Assembly (NCBI RefSeq): GCF_040712315.1
Contig: NC_134013.1
Location: 4,685,001 to 4,749,000, forward strand
Source: Castanea sativa
Lineage: Eukaryota > Streptophyta > Magnoliopsida > Fagales > Fagaceae
DNA: 64,000 nucleotides
Reading direction: 5' to 3'
Shown here: piece after piece, positions 35,661 to 47,183 of the stretch
Numbering within the stretch: the first letter of the stretch is position 1
Layout: each line of letters starts with the position of its first letter
Program-made: the position numbers and the translations under genes
The notes under the pieces: model-generated
What the model saw: the letters and a program-made list of their open reading frames with translations, nothing else
The model's database searches: none
Told to the model about the DNA's origin: nothing

Positions 35661-36348
35661 TATGGCTCTTGGGACTGCAATAGCATGTTGGTGTTGAAAC
35701 ATTGCATAGATATTCCTCTGGATGTTCACTGGTCACGGCCGGATACGATGGTTTATGGTTGTTTGAATTCTGAATTATACCTTTATAAATTTCCATGATC
35801 TAGTTGCAGTTCACTCATTAACAAGTGACCATCTTAACATTGAAGTACCTTTATTCTGAGTAGATATTTATGTTCAATGTTCACTCTCTATCTTCAAAGA
35901 TAGTTTAAGCCCCACTTTGTCGATATACCAAGTCTTCCAAGCTCTTTCATTGCCATACATTTAAAAAGGTTAAAATGATAATTTGGCTAAAGGAAAGGAA
36001 AGGAAATGAAAGGAAAAGAATCAATTCTCAACCATTCTTGAATATTTGTATTTAGTACCCTTATTCTCTTTCACTACTACCGTCTCGTGGGTGCACATAA
36101 ATATACAATACTTGGGAACTTTGGAAGTATAATACTTCATGTTCTCATAGAACAATGAATTCTATGGTAAAGTTTGAGGCAAAATTTTCCATTTATATGA
36201 TGGAAAATAATATTACTCTTTAAAGTATTATATGCTTATTTCCTGAGTAGAAAGGAGTCAAACTACAACCTCTGGTTTATGAGGAATAATTATTAAATAT
36301 ATAAAAAAAAAAAAAAACTTCTTATGCTCCGTAGACTTGTAAGAGGAG

Positions 36349-36535
36349 GTATATCATGTTTCGGATACTTGAATCCTCCCCTTCACATGAGGGTGGATCT
36401 CATAAGTGAAGAAGTATATCATATTTTGGATACACGAGTCATTCCCCTCACATGAGGATGGACCTCACACTTGTGAGGTCTACCCTCATGTAATGAGGAG
36501 GACTCACGTATATAAAATATAATGTATTTTTTTGA
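36349..36535. repeat. Foldback repeat with tandem and inverted units
   Basis: A unit with GTATATCAT..TT.GGATAC and CCCCTCACATGAGG repeats twice in tandem (about 36350-36415 and 36414-36470). The second is followed by its inverted copy (36471-36530, TGTGAGGTCTACCCTCATG). It can form a stem of about 54 bp with a very short loop. Non-coding; probably a small MITE. Confidence 0.6.
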
Positions 36536-37487
36536 CTTGTAAAATGTATAGTCCTAATAATTATGAAATTGTTAAGCAAGGGAAGATAATACTATATTGA
36601 GGTGGAAATTAAATCATAAATGACCTATAATCAATTCAATTCTAAATTAGAAACAGAATTGAATAGTATTAAACAGTTTTTATTTATATATTTTATTTAT
36701 TAGTATTTTACACACATTCAATGCGGTTTGAACTTACAATCTCACTTTTTATTTGGGAGAAAAGTGTCAAAAAGTTATAGGTCATCGAGAATTGCATTGG
36801 GGGTTAAAAGAATAGTATTAGCATTGTGATTCTGTAAAAATGTAGCTAATGTGATGGGTGTCCAAAACATAAACAATAAATCTATAAAAAAAAGAAAAGA
36901 AAAAGAAAAAGAAAAAGAAATTATAACTTATTATTACATTATTATTAAAATAACATGCTTGACTTATACATATTATATATAAAATAAATAGTAATAATAA
37001 ACTCATATAAAAACAATATTATACCAATCATCATAATTAAAACGTTAAGTCTAAAATGTGAAGGGTTCTTATACTTTTACATTCATTTTTACATTTTTTT
37101 TTCTTTTTTCTTTTTTATGAACCAAAAAAGGGTAGAAAGAAGTCACTTAAGTTTGTATTTTTCATCTACGCGTGATTATAGTAACACTTTACTCGCTAAA
37201 CACGAGCAGCAGGAATAGGAAATTCAAATGAACCATACTGTGCACCCAGCCGGCCAGCCCATGTAGATATTCTTATTTTAGTTGTAGATATTCTTATTTT
37301 AGTTACAGATATTGAATGATTGATATAAAATAACAATGTATGAGGATATTTTGAAATGAAGTGGGGACAGTTTGAACAGCAAATGGGCAATAGACACGTA
37401 ATCCTTGTACACAAAAGTCTTCACTAAAACTAACCCCTCTCTCTCTCTCCTCTATAACGTCCCAAACACACTTTAAAGACGACAATG

Positions 37488-37522
37488 AGATATTTTTGGA
37501 TGCTCCATCGAACAAAATATCT
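37488..37522 (+). promoter_or_regulatory. Two evening elements upstream of the COR27-like gene
   Basis: AGATATTTT at 37488-37496 (evening element AAAATATCT on the minus strand) and AAAATATCT at 37514-37522 on the plus strand. In Arabidopsis the element binds CCA1/LHY and RVE MYB factors and gives evening and cold-responsive expression, and COR27/COR28 are known clock targets. Function here is inferred. Confidence 0.7.
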
Positions 37523-37555
37523 TCTTGGGTCTTTCTTTCTTCTAATATCACCAGT

Positions 37556-37561
37556 CACGTG
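37556..37561 (+). promoter_or_regulatory. G-box
   Basis: CACGTG in the context GTCACGTGGC, 34 bp after the second evening element. ACGT cores also occur at 37396-37399 and 37586-37589 (ACACGTA). G-boxes bind bZIP and bHLH factors such as HY5 and PIFs. No CCGAC (CBF/DREB) core was seen between 37100 and 37760. Confidence 0.65.
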
Positions 37562-37676
37562 GCAACCTCATGACCCCCTATGACACGTAGTTAAAGCAAA
37601 GTGACAACTGTAACGTTCTTTTGTCCCCCCCCTCCATCCTTCCTCACCGCCCTTCAAATTCTTATATCTCCAAGTC

Positions 37677-37685
37677 TCTCTCTCA

Positions 37686-37716
<31 letters not shown>

Positions 37717-37742
37717 ATTTTTTTTTTTCTCTGAAAATATCT
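37677..37742 (+). promoter_or_regulatory. CT-rich leader with a third evening element
   Basis: A CT microsatellite (about 37677-37717) is followed by AAAATATCT at 37734-37742, 19 bp before the ATG. A weak TATA candidate (TTATAT) is at 37662-37667. If transcription starts near 37690, this third element lies in the leader. Confidence 0.5.
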
Positions 37743-37761
37743 CAAAGGTTTTATCGTAATT

Positions 37762-39887
37762 ATGAAGGATTTCAAAGCAAGAGTTTCTGGGTCAAGTCCA
37801 CCACCTTCCTCTGCTTTAACTGCCGAGGCTTCATCAAGCTTGGTACTTTTCTATTTATATATAATATTTTTATCTGGGTGTTTTTTTTTGTTTTTTTTTT
37901 GGGGTTTGATTTTGATTTATGTTTTGTAGAGAGATCAGGGCTGTGTATGTATGTTTATATGTTTTTTTGATGAATTGGGTTATTGGGTAGTTAATATTTT
38001 ATTTCTTAATTTAGATTGGAAAATTTTTAATGTTGGTTTGATTGAGGTAGTTACACTTTTGTCTTAAAAAATGAAAAGACATAGATGTGTTTCTTTGTAA
38101 CTATAGGAAGTTGCATATGACTTTGCTACATATGAAACAAACCTTTTTATGTTTGAGCCAATGGTTGTGAGCAAGAGAATATAGTATATTATATTTGCAA
38201 AATAAAGTGAAGATATGAAATGATATGGGATAGTGTATTGGGGTTTTGTTTATTGTTTTGTTGGTCATTATTTCAAACTTCAAAGCACTATGTTTTTTAT
38301 TTATTTATTATGTTTTCTTAATTAAAAAATTTTAAAAGAAAGAAGCACTTATAATTAGTCTCTGATCATAGTGTTATGCACTCAATTATATGTCAGGGTA
38401 ATCTTTTGACGGACAGGTCTTCAGACTGGACAGATGAGAAGCACAGTTTGTATCTCAAGTCTATGGAAGCATCATTTGTAAACGAGTTATATGATAATAG
38501 GCAAAAGCATTTGAACACTCGTAACCCTTCTGGCCAGGTTCCAAATTATATCTTTTTCTTTTATGTGAATTCTTCTATATTGTGTGCGTGAAAAGATCAA
38601 AACTTAGTGTATATGTGCAATGGATAAGACACTTTACCAATCACTTTTCCCGTTGCAAGAGTGAGAGTTTTGTGTATTGGCTACGAACCTTTGTGTATGT
38701 TTTTATTTACTAATTTAGTGTGTTATGTTTTTCATTTTCCAGTTTAAGGTTCTCCGAGGTGGGTGTTGGCAAAAGGTTAATTTTAATAGAGCTGATCTTC
38801 AGCTGAAGAAAGCAGCAGGTGGGTCACGTAGTCTTTTGGCAAATCCTTGGATTCAGCATTTTAGATCTTCATGCACAACCCAAGTTGTAGCATCTGCAGA
38901 TGTCCAAAAAAATGGTGCATCCAAGAGTCAAGCTTTAGGATTAGCTGGGACTAACTCCAACTCCTCCTGTGGAAGAGCTACTTGTAATTCAAACCAGATT
39001 GATGCGTGTCAATTCCATTCGTGCCATCAAGATTTAATCGACGACAACACAGGTATTCTCATCTATATTTTGGTTGGCATGAATGGTTTTTAAATTCACA
39101 CCCTTTGTTTCATGCTTCTTTGATTACGTATATTCTGTATCTTGCTCTAGTTGCTTGCCTAACCATATCATATCGGCTTAACAATGAGTATTACCACATG
39201 CAGTTTTTTCAAATGAATAGAATTTCCAGCTCTTATATATGTGTGTGTGTGTGTGTTTTTTTTAATGTTGCATGACAGTAAAAGGATTTTGAAAAACAAT
39301 ACATGTGGTCAAACCCAGTTGGAAAACAGATTTTTAGAGCCAATTAAGTTGAATTGAAGGTGGCAAATGGCTGCATTTTTCGCATTCAATGAACGCCTCA
39401 ACTTGAACTGCTAACAATTTGGGGGAAAAGATAAAGGAAGGAAGGATTCATGCTTATTATGTGCCAAAATGATTCAAACTATTTTGGCTTTTGCAGAGGT
39501 ATCAGATCAGAATTTTGTTGATGAAGTTGTTGAAGGAGAAAAGGAAAGCTCTAAGCACAATGCAAAAAGGATAAAATCTAGTACAGCTAGTACTTCTAGC
39601 CATGATCAGGTAATGTGATTAATTGATTTATTTTATTAATAGTTTTCTTGCCAAATAAGGAGCTAATAGAAAATATGATTTTGGATAGTATAAAATTGCA
39701 AAAAAGAATGCTTGTGGCCAATCCTAATTATTAAGCTGATGATTCATAGTTGACGACCCCATTCTCGTGTTATGCTCAAGGAATTCTAATATTGTCTGTC
39801 TCTCACTTGCTTTTCTAGGTTGTTCCTCGTAATAAGTCTCCTGCAGCAGAAGATGTTGCTGAGAATTGCATTTCTGGGGCTAGATAA
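37762..39887 (+). CDS. COR27: COR27/COR28-like cold-regulated protein (5 coding exons)
   Basis: Exons are 37762-37842, 38397-38537, 38743-39052, 39497-39609 and 39819-39887. All junctions are GT-AG and in phase, giving 237 residues. I recognise the family by its conserved blocks: W38TDEKHSLYLKSMEASFVNELY (38-59), FKVLRGGCWQKVNF (75-88), NPWIQHF (108-114) and DQVVP (214-218), plus a basic KHNAKRIK stretch (197-204) that may aid nuclear import. In Arabidopsis these plant-specific nuclear proteins are clock- and cold-regulated, affect period, flowering and freezing tolerance, and act with the COP1/HY5 light pathway; they have no known enzymatic fold. Evening elements and a G-box upstream fit that regulation. 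The ATG follows a CT-rich leader and is the first in frame. The family call is confident; orthology to COR27 rather than COR28 is not settled. Confidence 0.88.
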
Positions 39888-39939
39888 TGGATTTGACCAG
39901 TGACTGGGAGACAAAACACCATTGACTCGAGTGATTAGC

Positions 39940-40100
39940 ACCTAACCAGGGAGACGGTATCTTGTAAGCCAGTCCTAGGAGCGCACCTCTGTTAAGCATG
40001 TGAGTCCCATAGGCGTGGGGCACACATGCCTGTGAGAGGTGTCGTCCATAGGACAAGCGCATAAGATAATTTTTCCTAACAAGGAGGTTGTTAACCAAAT
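39940..40100. repeat. Long imperfect hairpin downstream of the COR27-like gene
   Basis: Core stem at 39985-40040: ACCTCT with AGAGGT, GCATGTG with CACATGC, CCCA with TGGG. Outside it, TATCTTGTAAGCCAGTCCTA (39958 on) pairs with TAGGACAAGCGCATAAGATA (to about 40073), with weaker pairing beyond. It starts about 50 bp after the stop codon and may be in the 3' UTR. It could be a small foldback transposon or a hairpin RNA precursor. No coding role. Confidence 0.55.
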
Positions 40101-40313
40101 TATGCATATGAACAGTGGTGACTGATTGTAACTATAGTTTTAAATGCTATGTATGTGTGTGAGAGAGCGAGGAAGGAAGAAAGGTTTTGGGGATTTCAGG
40201 AATTAATTTTTTCTATTGATGTCTAGAAAAGGTGTGTAATTATTGTTACACTAACTGTGGCCCACTATTTTTGTGTATATAAATATATTTCCATGCTAAC
40301 CTCTCATCATTAG

Positions 40314-41066
40314 TATAAGTGCACAATTGCACCTGGACCCAAAGACAATCACGGGCTCAGGCCCAATGAGCCTTAAACAATGAAATTTGTAGAGTGTGGG
40401 CTTGAAATCTAGATTAGAAGTTCTGAGAACTTGATAACAGGCTAAAAGTTACAAACACTTGTAAATAATAAACGATAATTGCAAATAGACCTCCTCGGAC
40501 GTGAGCCGAGGACTACTTCTGAATTATTTTTCTTTTTTTCTTAAAGGTTACAATTCTTCTTTTCTTTCTTTGTTTCTTGAACCTTCTTTCTTTGGCGTTC
40601 ATCCCCCTAAATACTTCTTTTCTTGATGCTTTTTTCATGTGTTGTTCCAACCCCCCTTCCTAGATATTTCTATTTTTAGTGCCTTTGAATAGTGACCAGA
40701 AGTTTTAGTTCTACTGTTCAGGGGTCACTTCTCCATTAATGCGGCCAGAGAGGTAGGTGCAGAGTCTTTAATGTAGAGGTGGCAGCCTTTGCTTTTGGTA
40801 TTTTTCTAACACCGGTGTACCTTGAAGGTTCAGGGTTTCCCCCCTTTAACCAACAATCTTTCCGGAATATTGCCTTGACCTTCATAGTGAAGCTTCGAGT
40901 TCTCCTGGGTCTATCCGAGGAGAAACTTACCCTCGGATGCGTCCTCGGACCCTTGGCGTATGGGCCGATTCGCAGTACTAACAGATTCTTAGCTTAAGAG
41001 CAGGTCGGCCCTCCTTGCTACAGCCCAAAGGCCCATATGTCCACTTGGGTCTTTTTACTCCCCACA
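40314..41066 (-). mobile_element. Solo LTR, family L (copy 3)
   Basis: 753 bp with ends TATAAGTGCACAATTG (TG changed to TA) and CTCCCCACA, and a perfect 5-bp target duplication ATTAG (40309-40313 and 41067-41071). It shares CTCCTCGGACGTGAGCCGAG and ATTAATGCGGCCAGAGAGG with the other copies. It lies about 430 bp past the COR27-like stop codon. Confidence 0.85.
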
Positions 41067-41071
41067 ATTAG

Positions 41072-42573
41072 TACTGCTGTTCTGCTACCTTACTACTACT
41101 TTGGCCATGTAAATGATTTTTAGGGTTAGTTCGGTACAAGAAAAAAAAAAGGGTGGATAAGAAAAATAAAAATAATGAAAAGATAGGAGGAGGATGGAGA
41201 AGATAACACTATCCATTTTTCAGTATGTGTTTGGTAGAAGTAATAGAAAAGTGAATATAAATATAAATTTTCTTTATTTTGTTAAGAAGAAAACATGTAA
41301 AGATATTCGAATTTGTATTAATTTACTGTATGCTCTTAAGAATTTAAGGTTCCTAAGCATTTTTAGTAAAAGTCGTCTCATGTTTGTCAATTTTGTTAAA
41401 GAAAATTAAGCATGCGTCTCATACTACCAAAAAAGCTACCAAATGTTGCCAAATGTTTGGCAATTTCTGCTAAAAGAGCTTTAAGGGGAGTCTTAAAACT
41501 TGAAAATTGCTCTAAAGCAAATATCTAAATCTTGAAATTTCATGAAAAGGTCTTGTTCAAACTTTATAAATCCATTTTGCGTTTTGCCAAAAACTCAAAA
41601 GGGATTTTTAGTTAGAGTTCTACCACTAAAACTCTTCATTTAAAGCTTTATTTCTCATAGCAATGTTAAGCCGATAAATCAAGTTATTTGGTTCGAAGTG
41701 ATGGTCTTCTGAAGAGCTTTTAACCACTGCACCACTTTTATTTGGTATCTTTCCTCCTCTTCTTCTTCTTCTTCTTCTTCTTTTCTACTTCGTTTTTTTT
41801 TTTTTTTTTGGTGGTCATTTCTAACAACTAACTATAGTTCCCCTCTAAACGTTAACATTCCTTCTAATTAAAGTAGTTTATTGAAAAAAATTTCATAATT
41901 GAAGTTCTACTGCCTATAGTAATATCAAATTGACACATTCATTAAACAAATTGTAACATGGTAGAAATGTTTACTAATTTAATATTTAACAAAATATGAG
42001 GTATATTAGAAATGGGATATAGGAGCACCAAAATAGTGAATCATGCTTACAAATAATTCACGCTTACTTCCTTGAGTTATTCTCTCAATTTTCTAATGTT
42101 TGTCTAGTTGGACAACACCCCACGTTACTTTTTTTCCCCTTTTATATCATAGTTTTCACTTACCAGAGTCCGATCAAATCAGTGAATTATACAAAATTTT
42201 GGTTCAATATAAAAGAAATATCGATTTTGCCAACAAAAGAAGAAAAAAGAATTAAACTGTGAACGCACAGTTATGAGCTTTTTAAGATTTTTGCTTTAAA
42301 ACTTGAAGTACACGTTCAAAAGAATAATTCAAATATATAAATTTCCTAAATAACAATATTCTATTAATTTCAATATTTGCTATACTTTAATATTTACATT
42401 TAAACTGAATATAATCTCATATTTTATAGCTTATGTTTATCTTTGTTTTTATTTTAATTATTTAATTTATTATTATAAAAAATAAACAATTTATTAATCC
42501 TAGAGTTGACCCAACAGTTTAAAAAGTGAAGTGAACCATCAACTCACTCTTTTAAGTCTCAAAGATTCAATGC
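41072..42573. other. Intergenic with a (CTT)n microsatellite
   Basis: AT-rich, no gene. A TCT/CTT trinucleotide run lies at about 41753-41782. TACCAAATGTTGCCAAATGTTTGGCA near 41436-41463 is a short local repeat. Confidence 0.45.
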
Positions 42574-42738
42574 TTTTTTTTTTTTTTTTGATACAAAAAT
42601 AAAAGTTTTATTCTAATTTAATCAAAATATATAATATGTGAAGCTTCTTTTTCATGATTTGAATTTTAGCCATTACCTCCATATTTTACAAACACTTATA
42701 CTTGTAGGGTGACTATCACACCAAAAATGCACAGTTAA
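42574..42738 (-). mobile_element. tRNA-derived SINE, family B (copy 2)
   Basis: On the minus strand it reads GGTGTGATAGTCACCCTACA, AGTATAAGTGTTTG, GAAGCTTCACATATTATATA and ends in a poly-A (poly-T 42574-42589 on plus). Same layout as 11315-11470. Confidence 0.7.
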
Positions 42739-42871
42739 GTTATGATAACAGTACTTTTCATTAAACATTTTTTTTTTCTCTCTATACCAAACTGTTTGAA
42801 AACATTAATTCCTCCTGTCTATTTTTGCCCGGGAATTCAACCCAACCAAATGTTCTATTAACTTATTAGGC

Positions 42872-43055
42872 ATATAGATCATAGGCAAGAGGGATATTTT
42901 CCAAGTGTAACAGATTTTTTGTTGTTGTTGTTGTGATCATAGGCAAGAGGGATATTTTCCAAGTGTAACAGATTTCTTGTTGTTGTTGTTGTTGTTGAAG
43001 TCTTATCTAATTAATGAAGTCTTATTAGGGATATAGATCATAGGCAAGAGGGATG
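42872..43055. repeat. Tandem repeat ending in (TTG)n
   Basis: GATCATAGGCAAGAGGGAT starts at 42877, 42935 and 43036. The first two units (58 bp) both continue ATTTTCCAAGTGTAACAGAT and a TTG trinucleotide run (five to six repeats), which probably drove the duplication. Confidence 0.8.
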
Positions 43056-43253
43056 GTATCCCTAACATTAATAGGCCGGAATAGGCATCAATCTTAGTCA
43101 AGTTGCTTGTACAACTGTACAAATTAGCTCTAAAGTCAAGCGGATAGAAGAGCAAAATTTGAAATTTGCACGCTTTCAGCCTGAGCGACACGTCTCCTCA
43201 TGGTCCAGCCAGCATATAATAACACACGTTTTCTCATCTAGTGTTACATTTTT

Positions 43254-43423
43254 TAGGATTTAGTTAACTCAATTTGTAAAATTTCTGATGGTTGAATAAG
43301 AGTTCTGAGATTTAATTACTGCTTATACAAAAAATCGATTGGTGTTTTGATATGATGATAAAGAGCAAAAATCATAGAAGCGAACGTCTTTCATTGAAAC
43401 TCTTTAAAAAAAAAAAAAAAAAA
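43254..43423 (+). mobile_element. tRNA-derived SINE, family A (copy 2)
   Basis: GGATTTAGTTAACTCAATTT (box A-like), CTGATGGTTGAATAAGAG, GAGATTTAATTAC (box B-like), GATGATAAAGAGC, then poly-A. Same layout as the minus-strand copy at 11758-11903. Confidence 0.75.
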
Positions 43424-46400
43424 CTAGAGTGATATTTAAAAATTAAATAAATGCCACATGTTGCACATCCGACTAAAATTAGGAGAGAATTGAAAGGGAT
43501 TCTTTTCTCATTTTTGTTATTGGAGGAGAAAGGAAACTAGCCCTTATTGAAATCCACCATGCCATGTGAGAGGAGAAAGGAAGCACTGAATAATTAGCAC
43601 AAATTTTAATTCATAAATACTACAATTGATGTGTTATTAAGTGCAAAAAATAATATAAATATTTATTTATTACGTTGTTGAAGTGTCATTAATCACATTC
43701 ATTTGTCAACCCAGTTTGAAAATTTTTCTCTTTTATATAAAAAGTGATAATAGTTTTATCAGTTTCCACTAAGTTTCTAAAATTTTATTTATCTATTTTA
43801 AAATGCAACTCCCACTAGTTCTATTTCATCTTCATGTCATTCTTTGCCCAACCAAAGAAAACTCTTGATGCATGTGAGCAGGCACAACAGATATTATTGC
43901 CGCTAGAGTGAAAGTTTGGTGTTCAATTGTAGCGTGTCCAGTCGACTGTCACATGCAGTGTATTGGAAAATTGGACTTCTTGGAGATATTATTGTTGTTT
44001 CTTGCTTTGCCAATCTGTGCCTTAGCAACAAATATCCAAGCATTTACATATATGGTTTCAGTATTTTATTAACTTGGCTAACCAAGTGATGAGCAATTCA
44101 CATGGATCACTTGATCTGCTTTCATTTTATTTCTTTGCATCCAGATTATATCCATTATGATTGTTGACAATAGCATAAAATTTTCTTCCTCTTGAGCATT
44201 AATTCCAAGCAAGTGGGCTTGAGTTGAAGATGATTTTCATTCACACCATTATGTTGAGATGGTTTAAAGCTTGAGATCTCAAGAGCTAACATGAATTCAA
44301 CAATAGTGTTAGAATATATTTAAGATATTATCACAAATATGTAACCAATAAAATATATTAGGCTATTTTATTGGTATTTAAAATAGCATACACTGTAGCT
44401 TTTCATTATTTGGCTGCATGGAATATGTGCTTATGTGTTTCAATAATTTTGTAATCTTATCTTGATTGAACCCCCCCAAAAAAGAAGAAGCTGCATTCTG
44501 GATTCATCCCACTGATTGTCTATAAGGCCCATAATCCAGTTCCCATATTGGCCCTCAACAACCAATATGTACTATACAAGGGCCCATAAAATAGATCCCA
44601 CTTTCTAATTTGTTTGCCTTTACATCATGCACCGAGTTTCGTCTTCCCCTTTGAAAAGCCCACCCTATACTTTAGATAACACAACTTGATAAATGCAATA
44701 TGATCTTCCAAAACCCAAGCCACCAATCAGGCTTGATAAACCTCCTTATCTATTTTGAACAAAAAGGGAGACAAATGATTACTTCACGTAGTCCTCTTTG
44801 TAGGCTTGAAGTGACTTATAAGTTGACCATTAATAATGGCAGAGCATGATGTTATGTTGCATTTTGTAGAAATACATTGTTCAATTGGTCACTAAAACCA
44901 AATTTCTTTAACCAAGTAGAAAGCTCCATTTCGTGCATACGCTCTTTTCCAATGTCAACCAATCCTGAGTAAAAGGCAAACGCCACCATTTTTCTCTTTT
45001 TATAATTCAATTCTATCATTAAAATTGATTGTACCTTTTTATATATATATAATCAAATGATTACAGTAATAACGGTGAGAGATTCAAACCCTTATAAAGG
45101 AGAACAAGTAATGTTATAAATTCTTGACGAACTTCTAAATAATTATTCATGAACTTTTTTATATATCTATATAAAGAATAAATCATACAACGAAAGAGAT
45201 TCCTAATTGTACAATTGGTAGAATTTGAAGTTGAAACAAGTCCTCATAGTTTTTTTTTTGTGATCTCAAATTAGATATCATTTCTTCTCTCAATAGTAAT
45301 TGAGATAAAATATGTTTCCCTATAAGAACAAAAGACAACACAAAGGATCATCTATATGTCATCTTCAGCTAGTTCTTATTCTCTCCTAGCTCCTATAGAC
45401 ATATAAAACTGTTGTCCGAATGAATAAAATGGTCACGGTCCTATAACAATCGTTCATCGAGGTTTAGAGTTGAAAGATCAATTTATTGTTGCCAAGGCAA
45501 CACATCATGGGAAGGAGAATTTTATTTTGTTGTTATTGAACTAGGCCGAAAGGGAAACAGACATTGCATAGATGGGAATTTGATTTTGCATTGCTAGTGT
45601 TTTTGCTCTGTTTCTTCATGAAATAAAGCATGAAGATTTTTGCAACCGAATAAGGTTTTCTCTCAGGTTATATATATCCTTTGTATATACATTTATTATT
45701 GTTGCAATTAAATTTGCAACTTTCAAATAATAATAAAAATTTTACATTATCTCCACAAATAATCAATTTTTTAAACAAAGTACGAAGCTCCACTACATTT
45801 TGTCATACTATACTTTTTTCATATCAATTATTATTATTTTGAGAAGCATATCAATAGAGCTTAAAGTCATAAGGCCCATAACGCCGCCTTTTCCATTTTA
45901 TGCAATACAATTAAAGGGTCTTAATCTGGTCTCCTAGCCCCTAATATCTTAGATTGCGTCCTTCAGGCATATTGGGTTGCAAACGGGCTTTCATGCATGG
46001 GCCCAAAAGTTGTTTAAATGTGCAAAACTTCTTCCTAGGTGTAGACAGCTTGGTGCTTCTTTGGATCAATGTCACCTTATTTTCTCAAAAATGAAAGTAC
46101 CAAATATCAACTTCTGTGATACTAATTCTTGGCCTGTCCAATAGGAAACTTTATTTTATAAGATGATTTTATAACTTATAAGACATCTTTTTCCCTGCAT
46201 ATATAAATCTCACATATTATGAAAAGAAGGTTTCATGAGACTGTCTCGTAAGATTTATTATTTTCTGATAGAAGTAGTTTTTGAATTCATTTTGCCGGTG
46301 GTTCAAATATATGATAAATTTTTCCCAAAGGAAAAAAAAAGGCTTAAAGCATTAAAAACTCATTGTGCCCAAGTTATCATAGGTTTTATTTGATTCAATA

Positions 46401-46592
46401 TCTTTTTATCTATTATGATTGGTGAATTATTATGAAAATAATGTTACTTTAATCATAATTTATTACTTTAATAAGTTGTGAAAAAATGTTGTAATCCTGT
46501 ATCATTGGACTTTGACTCGAACCCTAAAGAAAAAGAAAAAAAAAGTAATAAAATGTTTGGAATTAGACATGTCATCTTTTCCTTCAATGTCT
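43424..46592. other. Intergenic, no gene seen
   Basis: Over 3 kb without an open frame that shows a domain, and no element boundary that I could define. Base composition is AT-rich throughout. Confidence 0.45.
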
Positions 46593-46600
46593 ATGAGCTC

Positions 46601-47175
46601 CACTGGCGGAGCCAGAGGGGGGCGAGGGGGGCACCTGCCCCCCCTGACTCACACATTTTTTTTGTATTAATAGTCACATGGAGGAAAAAAATAAAAAAAA
46701 TAAATAACTTCTACTTGTTGAAAGTGATCAAATTATTGCTTTTGTCTTGTCTACTTGCAACTTGCTCCTATTTTACTATTTTTTTTTATATCATTATTTA
46801 CATAATTTTTACTATTTATGATACTTTTCACAACATTTTATCTTCGAATGATGCTAGAGATATTACAAATTTTACTACTTATGTCTTACAAATTTGCATG
46901 TCACCAATCACGAAAATAATTTCAAACATTTATTCATTATATATTTTAAGTAACACTAATCATATTTTTACTCCATCAATTTGTAAATTTTTTAGTAGCT
47001 ATGAATTGGTTGTTTTTGTTTATTTATTTTAATAATATAAAATATATTCATATTTGCTTACAATTGTTTATTTATTTTGTTATTATTGTTAATTAATATT
47101 TTTTAGATAAATTTTACTTTTAATATCGTCTTTTAATTTTGCTCCCTCTAAACTAAAATCCTAACTTCGCCACTG
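46601..47175. mobile_element. Non-autonomous hAT element (GGCGGAGC family, copy 1)
   Basis: Ends CACTGGCGGAGCC and AACTTCGCCACTG, with a perfect 8-bp target duplication ATGAGCTC (46593-46600 and 47176-47183), the hAT signature. 575 bp and AT-rich. The G/C-run GGGGGGC..CCCCCC near 46616-46646 is a family trait. The open frame 46478-47032 has no transposase motif. Confidence 0.85.
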
Positions 47176-47183
47176 ATGAGCTC

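Noticed and set aside
46478..47032. Open frame of 184 codons on the plus strand
   Set aside because: It runs through a hAT element defined by an 8-bp target duplication. The translation is hydrophobic, Ile/Phe/Tyr-rich AT-coded sequence without transposase motifs.
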